A stretch of DNA of 64,000 nt from contig JACMZG010001870.1 in NCBI GenBank assembly GCA_018340805.1, positions 46,130,006 to 46,194,005 of the forward strand, given 5' to 3'. The notes beneath the pieces are model-generated. The model saw only the letters and a program-made list of their open reading frames with translations, did not search any database and had not been told where the DNA came from. The translations under genes were made by a program, and so were the position numbers. The stretch is from Microvelia longipes. Taxonomy: Eukaryota > Arthropoda > Insecta > Hemiptera > Veliidae. This document shows positions 23,258-35,922 of the stretch, in pieces; within the stretch, counting starts at the first letter, position 1, and every line of letters starts with the position of its first letter.

Positions 23258-26200
23258 CTGGGTGGAAAACAGCAACTATTAGTTTCATTATTGAAATAAT
23301 TTAAACGTATATGGAAACGATATATACAACAAACAATCGGGTACGGGGTACCTCGGAACTTTACTCGGCTACACTCATCCTCCCTACTTCGGACTCGCTT
23401 CGCTCGTCCTCAGAATATACAATCAGCCACGTTTATACTGCAACGTGTCTTCGAACTCGCTTCGTTCGTCCTTAGATAGTAAATCTAAAGTGATGTGGAA
23501 ATTCATACAGTAGGGGTGGGGGCGCGGGACACAGTGGTCTAACTCCCCGAAATAAGCTGCTTTAGATGGACCTGCCCTAAGTTCACCCTTTCTCCGCTAG
23601 TGGCAGGTCGGTTCACCTTGTACCCCATATATAAAATAATTATTTCTTCAATTTCAAGATTAAAATTATTCAAAAGGGTCTTTAACAATGTTAAAAATTG
23701 TATTAATTATTTTAAAGGTATAATTTTCATAAACGCTTTTATAAAAATATAAACGCTGTGTTAATTTTAAGTAGACCTGATATCGTGATAATCATGATTG
23801 GTAGACAAACATCAAAAATGTTTGTAAACAAACATCAAACCGGGAAATTATAAATTTAATTTACGTCTTCGTTGTCTTATTATAACAAACCTTTCGTAAC
23901 ACACGTTATCATAATTTCTAAAAAAAATATCTTATAAGCTACTAAAAAAAGGAAAAAGTCAATGAATAAGATAAAAATCGTCTTGTTTACATTTTTATAA
24001 ACATAAATAGAAGTATCGATTTAAAACGGATAACAATAGTGATAAGGGCACAAGGTGAAAACTAGTGCTCGGTGAGGTAGTTGATGCAACTAATCCCTGT
24101 TTTTTTTCGGAACCACCTAAAACCAGGGAGTTATACCACTGTGTCCCGCCCGCCCCGACCCCTACTGTATGAATTTCTACATCACTTTAAGTAAATCCAT
24201 CCGTATCATTCTCATCGGTCACCCATACTGCACAGACCACGCTCAATGCTCCTTAAATTGTATGATCCAACCAAAATCATGGATGTCATATTGAAACGAA
24301 ACTTAGTGTACTAATTTTTTAGGTATTAATATATACTTGTGCCAAATTTCAATTTAATTAGACCATTGTTTAAAAAACGTGCACGAGTTATTCAATAACA
24401 ATTGAACTAATGCTGATAATGAGATGACACTTGGCGTATATGTTAGTCTTATACATAGATACATGCGTGCCAAATCTCAAAATGACTACAACATTTTTCC
24501 GTGTTTTATGATTTTTCGAAATTTTCGCTGAGTCATTATTGCGGGTAATTACGATAAAAAAAATATTTTCCGAATAGCACAACTACAGTGGTGGACTGAT
24601 TTTTGTACAAAATTTCTACTCTCTAGCATGACTACACTGGGCGCTATGATGATAACAGACACACACAAATACAGACAGACAACTTTGCGAAAACCACTCT
24701 GGAGGCCTTAAAAATGCCTGAAACGGAAAATTCCGGTTTGGATTTTTTTGCAAACACAATACTTTTCCTATATACCTACGGTATAAATGCGGAGAATTAA
24801 AAAGGCACGATGTACCTTACTTCCATTTTGACAAATTTGGTTTCTAGAAAAAAATTATTCCTATTTAAATTAATTGATGGAAAACAATGTGTGAGTCTCG
24901 TTCACGCATCAGGATCTTGATCGGAAGCATTGAGTTTTATAACATAACATAATATTTTGTTAAAACCTTGAGTGGTAAAAATAGTGCTATGGTATTGCTT
25001 CTTAGCCTTATTTGTGCGGAAGGAGATGCAATTTCCATTTTCTAATTTCTTTAAGGTAATATTTGTACAAGACTTTGGGTAGATTTTCAATTTTTGGAGA
25101 AAAGATTTTGACAAAACAGTCAACACATCTAGTAGTAAGAGTGCATTATCTGCTGGCGTAATTTGGTCTTTCTTTGTTTCTAAAACACGCCAGGGAACCA
25201 GGTAATAAATATTATTAATGTTTTTTTGAGCTCTCTCGTGCTAGGAATGTTAGCAAAGTAGTTTGTTACCAGACTCTATAAAGTTTGATCTAGCCCCATC
25301 AACTTTGTAAAAGTACTTGTTTTACTTGTTCGCAAAAGTACGTTACATAGTTATGCTGCGTTTTATAGTTTGCAAATTGATTTCACTCCAAATTCGAATC
25401 TATAATACGACACGCAGCGCACCAAAAATCTGTGAGGAAAAGAATTCAATTGGTTCAGACCGACCACGCTCCTTCCCCCTCCACCTCATGCCAACCTCGG
25501 TATAAAAAATACCTTATTTTGAGGTAGTACGTAATTGAGCACTTTATTGGACCGTTTTTAGGATGAGAAGCCAATCATTATTGTTATAGGAGGTTATTTA
25601 GTACTTTTCACCTCCGAGGACATAAAGCTTTTACATTTTTGAGTAAAAGATTGAAGCTATGGATGAATTTAATGACGACGATAATATATAGTTAAAAAGG
25701 AATAAAAAGGAAACACTGGTTGTAAATATTTGTAACCTCGCATCGCTTTTATTTCCCTCATTGTGCATATTGATCTGTTTGAGTTTGTTTTGTTTCATTC
25801 CAATCTGTTCAATCTGTTTATTCATCCGATTATTTCGGAGTGTTAATGTAATATGATCTAAGTGCCTAGGTTTGACTCATGGACATTGACGTATTCTTCA
25901 AGCATTTCTTGCTTTTTGAGTACAGCGCAGGGTATGTGGTCTGTCAACCAAAAGACAACTTTTTATTTTGGTAAATGCCATGCCTCTCAATAGATGACAG
26001 TCTTAACCTTTTATTAAGTCATGAATGCATATTGTGTCATATTATTTCTATAATATGAAACAATACGCATTCAATTGAAATTTTCAAAAAAAAAATTTTT
26101 TAATTAAAAACAAATAATAAAATTCAAAACATAACCTTACTTACAGTTGCCACAGTAGGATTTTTTTTGTTACTTAAAAGAAGGTATTTTTTGTTATAAA

Positions 26201-29200
26201 AAGAAGGTTGAAAGCATTGAGATTTTGGCGGGCTGTCAATTGACTTTAGCCGTGTGTTATATTATAAGCTCAATTGACTTGGCTTGATCACTTGGTTTTA
26301 TGTTAATTGGTTATTAGCTTTGATAAATATAAAATCTATTACAATGTATTATACATATTTGATGGTTATTACTATATTTGCTACTGCAAATAATTACGTT
26401 TGAAAAGATGGGTTCATTTACACCGGAGGTTTTATCTTTGAAGAAAACAACCTGTTGATCTAGTAGCCATAGCAACTGTTTCTTGTAACACTGTATAATG
26501 GAAACGCTTCAACAGCTGCAAACAACAAACAAACATATAATTAAAATTAAAAAGGTTGTATTTACCGCAAGTTGAAGAAGCAATCGAAGAATCAGCTACC
26601 GTCGATACTTGCTGTTGGATATGAATATCCCTGGACTGGTTTCGGCATAACGCCATCATCAGCAGGCGGGGCAACACTCGAGCTCTCAACTAATAAAGTT
26701 AATCACTGATTATAACTTTATTAGTTGAGAGCTGAGTGTTGCCCCGCCTGCTGATGATGCTTATGCCGAAACCGGTCCAGGGATATTTATATCCAACAGC
26801 AAGTATCGACACTAGCTAATTCTTCGATTAAAACATATAATTGTTAATCTCCAGACTTCGTATTATATACTTTGTCAAATTTAATGGCTAGTTTTTAGGA
26901 AGTAAAGAAGCATTTTTCACTCCCTTGGAACAAATGAGTAATTTTTCCCCTGGGAGTAAAAAGTGTTTTCAATAATTGGGGTTAGAGCCCCCAAATCTTA
27001 TAAGAGGGGGCACTTAACTATTTTTTTTTTTGGTTCGGCATTCCCTAATTTTATAAGGGAGACCAGTTTTTACTTTTTTAGGGGTGGTACCCGCTAAATT
27101 TATAAGGGGGCCTGACCAAAAACATTTTTAAACATCTTTTTCAGGCCAAAAGATGTTGTTTGCAGCAATAATTTATTTGTATTTTTTAGGAGAAGCAACC
27201 CAAAAATTTTAAATGGGAGTCCGATCAAAAGAAATGTATTAGCTCAAAATCTGTTTTAGGCCAATAAAAGTTGTTTAAAGCAATTTTTGGGTGGCATCGG
27301 TAAACATTATAAGGCTATAACAAAATAATACAAATAATCTACAAACTACATTTGTAGATAAAACTTTATTTGAAACCTAGAGTAATGTGAGCAAAGCTCT
27401 GTTCGACATAGAGATATTATTACTAGAGGGGCCCTATTGGTTGAATTATGAAACATCGAAAAAATAACCTGACCACCTTCGCTAAAAAAGTTATCTAATA
27501 ATTACAAAATTACACTTGTTACAGAAGAACGTTAAAAATACAAATCAAAACACAAACAATGTGCGGGAAACCGAAAGAAATTTATTAATTATAACCTCAA
27601 CTCACTCTTGTAGAAGGTTTAAAAGAGGTTACATAGAACCCCTGAGAGCCCCAAAACGATGTTTCAGGCCTTTCTATGTATTGAGATAGATTATGATCTC
27701 TCTAGTATATATCTCTATGCTGTTCGCTATATCTAAGAGCCTGTCTCATCACACACAAGAATTAATACAGAGTGAAGATAATGAAACGTGCTTAAGATTT
27801 ACCGTTTGAAAGATACTGGAAAGCAGCCATTTTGAGTTGCTCCGATAAGAAGTTGGATTTGTCTAGTTTCTCAGAAAATGTAGCAATGTATGAAGCCATT
27901 AAACGACGACGGTCTCTTTTCCTGGTAAACCTATCAGCTAACAAATAAGCAAATTTTGAAGACAGTTAAAAACAACAGCACTCGCTTCGCTCGTCCTCTG
28001 AAAATAAAAACAAATCGGGTACGGGGTACCTCCGAACTTATAAGAACGCCGTATTTCCGTGGTAGCCATTTTTGTCCAGACTGTCTGAGACAGTAGGCTA
28101 ACGAGAGCCTACTTGTCCTCGTTAGCCCTGGATGTAGTGGGTGTATGATAATTGGTCAACGCTACACATATCTTATTGTATAAATGTAAAAGTCTATATG
28201 CCATATCGAGCGATGAATATTTTTTTTAGGCACATGGCAAAATGCCATTAACAACATATAATACAAACCAACAACGAAGTGGCTCGAGAGCCTCCCTGTG
28301 GCCCGAGGAGCCGAGGCCCGTATTATTTAGATCAAATTGAGCACCAGTGGAGTCGTTCATTATGGGTGAAAGAAAAGAGTCTCCCCACAAAAATATTTTA
28401 TTGGCATATTTGTGTGATTTGATTGGTTAGTTTTAGTTTTTTGACTTATTTGTACAGGCACTGATGATGGCCTCATGCTAGGTTGAAAGCACTTTGCCAT
28501 TTAATATTTTTGTGGAGAGACTCTTTTCTTTCACCCAGCTTGTTTTATGTTTTTAAGACCTATTTCTAACATGGACAGCAAAAAGGTGTGAAACTCCTCA
28601 CAGATTCGATTACGTCAACAGTTCCCAAAACTGCATACAAAGGGGCTATGTACCATCCACCTATTAGTGAAATTCCATTGTTTTCCTTGTCCTACGCTCC
28701 TTTTAAACCAACTTAATTTAAATTTTTGGCACTAAAAATGCGGTACAATCAAAAAATTTTTATACAAAATATTTGAATTGTGAAAATATGCTTTAGTTGA
28801 GCACCAGTGGAGTCGTTCATTATGGGTGAAAGAAGTCTCACCACTCTATATGTGGCGAGACATTTATAAATACCAAAATATTTTATTGGCATATTGTTTT
28901 ATTTGATTGGTTAGTTTTAGTTTTTTAACTTACTTGTACAGGCACTGATGATGGCCTCATGCCTTCAACCTATTGAAGGCGCTTGCCAATGAAATATTTT
29001 TGTGGAGGGAATTTAAGTTTACGGCACTAAAAATTGGTACACAGTAATAATCAACAGTATTTTATACAAAATATTTGAATAGCGAAAACATGCTTTAGTG
29101 CTTACCGGGAGCATCATTTTCATCATATATCTCGGCCTGAATCAATTCTTCAATAACATCCTCCATAGTAACGAGACCTATAACTTCGTAAATTGTTTTA

Positions 29201-32200
29201 CCTTCATCGTTAGTCTTTTCGTTCTTGTATATGAATGCCATATGACCTCTTGTACCTACAGCAACAGGTAGCAAAGTATACAATTAGGGAGATGAGAATT
29301 GCTAGTCTAATTAAGAAGCTTAGTTGTTAAACTTCATTGGTGTCATTTTAGTAACACCTTGTAACGAAGTTAGTCAAACAGATACTGTGACCACACCATA
29401 AGGTTGCAGTCATACATAATATACTTAGAGAGGATACGTATTGTTCCTTAGCCATTTCGACGTCAAGAAGTTAATGACTCATAATAAATAATTTAATATA
29501 AAATAGATAAAATATAAACAATCTTTAGTATTGCTTAAATAATCATTATTTCATTATTCTACTGCTAAGGTGGGGGATGGTAGAGACGGAGAAACATAAA
29601 CATCTGAAGACGGGGGTGTAGTTTGGGGGGACACGGTATATATCGATACATGGTAACAAGGAGAGTTCGATATATATCGAAATAGGACGTTGATAACAAA
29701 GGGCACCGTATACCGAAGTTCAGCCTAAATTTTATTTCTACAGTTTATTAACGTTGCTTGAACAGTCAATGCTTTATTGGCTATAAGTTTTTCAAAATCC
29801 TTATGATATAAAAAACAGTGATAGACTTATAATGATCACCTTCTTTAAATATTTGGAAGAGAGAATCGAGAGTGGTTCCTTCCTGTACATATGTGCATGG
29901 GAAATTAAATAAATTGATCAATGTTTTAATATTAAGTTTGTCTTCTGGGTCCAGTATTGCTAGATCCTTGGCATAGAGTATTCCTACTATGTTCCATCGC
30001 TCGGTTTCAAATACTGGTATACGGGAGTACCCTGTTAACAAAATAGGTCGAAAATAGGTTTTTGAAGAAATAGCTACCGATAGTCCACGCTAAATCAGAA
30101 TTATAGCTCCTGATGTTAGACGATGGAGTGCTTCCTCGCTAAAACAGAAGTATAGCTCTTGATGATAGACAATGGACTGTTTCCTCGCTAAAACAGAAGT
30201 ATAGCTCTTGATGATAGACAATGGACTGTTTCCTCGCTAAAACAGAAGTATAGCTCTTGATGATAGACAATGGACTGTTTCCTCGCTAAAACAGAAGTAT
30301 AGCTCTTGATGATAGATAAGGACTGCTTCCTCGCTAAAAACAGAAGTATAGCTCTTGATGAAGACAATGGACTGTTTCCTCGCTAAAACAGAAGTATAGC
30401 TCTTGATGATAGACAATGGACTGTTTCCTCGCTAAAACAGAAGTATAGCTCTTGATGATAAACAATGGACTGCTTCCTCGCTAAAACAGAAGTATAGCTC
30501 TTGATGATAGACAATGGACTGCTTCCTCGCTAAATCAGAGTTATAGCTCCTGATGTTAGGCGATGGACTGTTTCCACGCTAAAACAGAAGTATAGCTCTT
30601 GATGATGACAATGGACTGTTTCTCGCTAAAACAGAAGTATAGCTCTTGATGATAGATAATGGACTGCTTCCTCGCTAAAACAGAAGTATAGCTCTTGATG
30701 ATAGACAATGGACTGCTTCCTTGCTAAAACAGAAGGCTCAGGTTTCAAATATTTGGGACTGGAACGCTACACAAAAAGGAAATGGAGCCTTTAAGATGGC
30801 AGGACATTCTTACTATCATCTATCGTAGCAGGAGGTTTGACGAGGATAAAGTAGTGAAGGTATAGTGATAGGGGGTTGATTCTTGGCTTGGTGAAAAGCA
30901 GCCAAAGCTGTCGTCTACTCACCAGGTTTGACCTCTTCACTCTTACTACTACTAGTATTACTACTACTAAGCCTAAAATTAGGCATTTTTACTCTTGGCA
31001 AATTCTTTCTTATGTCAATACAGAAGCTTAAATTTTCAGTTAAAATAACTTATGTTTACACCTTCCGCATTGATTCCCGCCAAAATAGCGGTCTTGAACC
31101 ATTCTATTCGAGGGAAAAAAGTCTTGCAGTCACCAAAAAGCCCAATGAAAGTATAACTTCCAATTCACTTTTTTCTATTTTTTCGCAAAATTTGGTGCTA
31201 CGTGGGATATATATTCGGTCCCGTTTGCACAATAAATATACCCTAAGTTTTATTAATGAGTGTCTAATAGTTCAAAATATAAGAGGGAGGGAAGACTTTG
31301 TCAACAAAATAAGGCCCTAACTATTGCCTTATTTTGGTACGCCGGCATAATCTATGCCGGTAATTCTATGACTTAATCAGATCTCATCAGACCCCCTCCC
31401 CATCCAGTGTTATTACCTGATCTCATAATATCAGCTACAGTGATAAAATCAAGATAGCAGTTTGAAGAGAGCATGTAAACATCAGCCAGTGGAGTCATAG
31501 CATCTTCCACTCTCTTTGTTGTCATTTCAAGAGCTCCTGATATAATATCAATCTCTTGTTTCTTCATTTGATTATACGACGATGTTAACTGTTAACAACC
31601 GAAAAATACCAAGGTTTAGGTCGACGGGATTGGTGCATCATTGTCGACGGGATTGGTACATCATTGAAATTGGTCTATATTGGATCAATGTTATTATTGA
31701 TGTGGTATTGTGCAGGAATCAAGGATCTTGAATAAAGGGGATGACGCACTAAGTCGATTTGCCATACAAAAAGTGACCCCATCGAAACCAAAAAATAGAG
31801 ATAATTCAACTCGAAACACACGTCAAAAACCAACTGCACATGCTTGGTACAAACTGCGCATGCTTACAATTCTTATAACAGCGCAGGTCTTAAATTTTAG
31901 AGGCTAACTTACATCTCAATGGTTTCCCATTGTTCATTGCTTGAGAAGGTTATAACAAAACACGCTTAAATTATCATTCACTGAAGTGGCAAAGTATAGT
32001 CCAAAATTTAAAATTAAAATGCTTACGATTCTTATAACAGCGCAGGTCTTAAATTTTAGAGGCAAACTTACCTCTCAATGGTTTCCCATTGTTTATTGCT
32101 TGAGAAGGTTATAACAAAACACGCTTAAATTATCATTCACTGAAGTGGCAAAGTATATTCCAAAATTTAAAATTAAATAAGCACAAAAGTAACAGTCACG

Positions 32201-35200
32201 AGAAGCACAGAAGAAAGTTGAGAAGCAAACTCGACGACCTTGCTACATAACCTGCGTTTGGTCCTTTTTTTCATTATAACCATGAGAAGGTAAGTTTGCT
32301 CCTATTTCTCTATCTCATACAACTTCCATGGGGTCAGAAATGTTCCTTAATACGTAATCCCCTTTATTCAAGATCCTTGGTAGAAATAGACCTCGTTCCA
32401 AAGCCTACATCTACAGGCCTATACATCTCTCAACAACAATTGCGGCGGTAGTAGACAGTTCTAAGGCGTCGTAATTGTGAATACGGGTTATCTTAAACGA
32501 TCAAAAGTAAGGAATATTGAACGAAAAAAAGTTACCGTCCCCGCTGAGTCAATGGGTCAAAATCGTCACGAGCTGAAAATTGACCTTTGGGGCGATTGCG
32601 TTTACTCGGTTAAAATTAATCATAGAAAGTTGAGGCTGGGCTCCTTTTGTTAGAAATAAAGTATACTAACTTTCTCTAAATGCATGTGTTCACAAAATAT
32701 TTTCAGGTGACTCATTTATTTCGAATCAAAGTTGACAGATGATTTTTACAATCTTTTACATTAAATTACGAATTCATTTCAAAGCGCACCATACACTTCT
32801 TTGAAGAGATCTACAAGGATATGCCATCATTTTTATTTTACGACCAATGGACCCGACGGAAACCACCACTGTTTGTATTTATTTCTCTAATACTATTTTT
32901 CTGATATGTTTTGAGTTCAGGCCAAGTTTCTTTTCAAGCTCGTTCTTGATTTCACCCAAAAAAACTGAATAAATATTATAATACATGTATGTTACATATA
33001 TTATTGTCTGTCGTTGGTAGAGATAAATGGTGTAGAAGAAAAAATAGAAGAAATTTGAACTATTACATACCGTTAGAACAGTTAAAAATATAATAAATAT
33101 TAAATTCACCCCATGACAATACACTCATCAGCGAAGAAGTTATAAGCAAATACAACGTGAGAGAAAATTTTAGGTACCCTATACCCGATCTCATTTGTTT
33201 CCCAGCATTTTTAACGTATATTTATAAATATTAAGATACTGGTTTTTCAACTATACTTTTTGAAGTTAAATTAATATTAAATAAATTAAATTAACTTAAG
33301 TATTATAGAATATAAAAGTAGATGTAGAGGGCTAGCTCGTACACAATATTTGATCGAATGTCATCAATGAATTAATATTGATCAACTTTTTCTACTTAAG
33401 ATCAAATGTGTAGAGACATTTGAAAAATGGCAATTCAAGTTGTTCAACGGCGATTTCAGTCTACTAACGCTTTGGAGGAAAAAAAACCCACTTATCTTCC
33501 TCCATTTCCATCATCTGAACAATCTCATAAGCGTCGTGTTGTAATTATATTATTTTGATTAATTTTATTGTTATATTAAAACACTTTACAGGTAAATTTA
33601 TACATAATAATTGTAAAGAAAATAATATAATTACTTTTACAAGTTCTTTGATACGATCCTTAGAGTAAATAGATATTTCCTTGGACAGAATCAGATCCAA
33701 TATCTTGCTCAGTGGATAAGCCAGGGGGAATGCAATAACAACAACAGTTTTAGTCAGACATATGGTTTTGGAGCAAACAATCAGTGCGTATCTCGTTACC
33801 ACGGCGCAGGGCACAATCTCGCAGAATATCACAATGACAAGTGATGATATTGCTACTGTTTCCCATCCTGATCAGACAAACATAACACAATTATACATCT
33901 TAAAGATTTGAGTCTGATTTTAGCTTATCTGTCCAGTTCAGTTTTTTAGAGTATTGTGTTTTTTATCCATGATGTCCTATATCCCTGAAGATGCCTCTCA
34001 CAGTGGAAGCGAAACGTCGGACAAGATAAACTGCGTTGGCATCTGCGGTTATTGTCATGATTTAGGTCTTCCGGAATATAGATGACGAATCCGACGTTTC
34101 GCTTCCACTGTGAGAGGCATCTTCAGGGATATAGGACATCATGGATAAAAAACACAACCAATAATTAGGTCCAGTTCAGCCCTGATAATATCTGATACAA
34201 AGTTGAACACCCGAGAAGAAAGGAAAATAGGATAGAAAATATGCATTTTTCGTGGGTGATTATTTCACACATCTTAGTATTATTTAGACTTATCTTAATA
34301 TTGTTTAGACTCATTCCAAAATTGGGGGTCAGAAGAGAATGGGACTTAAAGCTATGGAAAAACCGTCCATGGAGCTATGGAAGATTTTGGGTTGACAATA
34401 GAAGATACAAGCTCTTTTAAACTTAAACCTAAATCAAATGCATCCAAGATTCGTGAATGTCAGCCAATAATTAGTTCCAGTTCAGCCCTGATAATATCTG
34501 ATACAAAGTTGAAACCCCGAGAAGAAAGGAAAATAGGATAGAAAATATGCATTTTTTGTAGGTGATAATTTCACCATCAAATGTCCAGATTCTTTTGGTT
34601 TTGGTCTAGCTGGCAGGAAAGAAAAGTTGAAGACAAGTGGTCACTATTTTCGATATTCAAGACCTTTTTGCCTATCCTATAGATGTAAGGCAGAATATTG
34701 TGTTCTCAATGTAAGAGAAAGCACTCTGCGTGATCTGCGTTAGATTTTCTAAAAATTAACCACCTCTCGCCCAGTGAAACCAGGCGTTTGTTCTGTCATG
34801 ATCTTTAAAAACTAAGGCATCCCAAAACCCATTATTTCAGAATTTCTTAATAACGAACCCCAGTTTTAAAACAAATCAATTCTTTTATAACCACACTTTA
34901 ATGGATTTATTAGAAGTCACATCTATTCTTCCAAAATATAAAAGAATAGATGACTGGATGACTTACCCTGAATAAAGTTCTGTTCAAGGCATACAGTAAA
35001 GAGAGAATTACAGACTGTAGAAGCAAGTAGAATACTACACAGTACTAAATGCCCTCGTCTTCTTAGAGGCAGAATAGCTCTAGCTCGTTCCTTCTCCTTG
35101 TCCCCTCCAGCGTTACTCATCACCTTTTACACAAGCTAAAGGCTAAATAACGCAATTCATTTTTTATTTATTTTATTATTTATTTTATTTTACTTTATTT

Positions 35201-35835
35201 TTATAATTTATTTCCTTTTATTTTATTTTTTTTATTCATATTTTTATTTTATTTTTTATTTATTTATTTTTTATAGTATTTTTTGTCAGGTTTTAGCGTT
35301 GGTTCTAGGCGTTGAAAGTTTGATTGCAATGTCCTAGATCTATTATTAAGCTTTGACAAAAAGGAAAGAGAGGGTAAGAGCTGGACTGCTCAAGATAAGA
35401 CCTAGCCTGAAGTAATGTGAATAACAATTCCAGGCTAGGTTGAAGGGATTTCGCGGAGTGAGTTTTAGTTGGTATGAGGCAGACCCTGAGTGAACACTGT
35501 TGACACACCGCTGTCTTCGTGCATAAGTGCATTCATCTCTTTTTTGGTAACATCCCCTCCCCCAAAAAAAGGCTAAATTACTAAGAGTTAAAATATTCAA
35601 TTTCAGGTATACACCTCAAACAACAGGCCATAGGTCTCTTGGCCGCTACGTGGCCACATGATTTTTATCCTATATCAGTTCGTCATACTACTAGTTTTTA
35701 TAAGTGGCAAACTGCCACGATATAAGCAAATTTTCAAATGTATTTGTTACAATTGATTATGTTGTATATGTAAATTAATAAAGCCAGAGCTAATACTGAT
35801 AACAAAACAAAACTTCGCATTTTTGTTATCCATAC

Positions 35836-35922
<87 letters not shown>

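Noticed and set aside
26422..26515. Reading the CNNM exon with two one-base insertions to obtain a QETVAM-like segment.
   Set aside because: A single restored C gives a continuous frame of the right length with better alignment (LLWLLDQQVV) and correct phase, so the simpler explanation was kept.
30928..31320. A 130-codon frame starting with a Leu-rich stretch like a signal peptide.
   Set aside because: The Leu run comes from a (CTA)n-like stretch next to the 49-bp minisatellite. The remainder has no family resemblance and lies inside a CNNM intron on the opposite strand.
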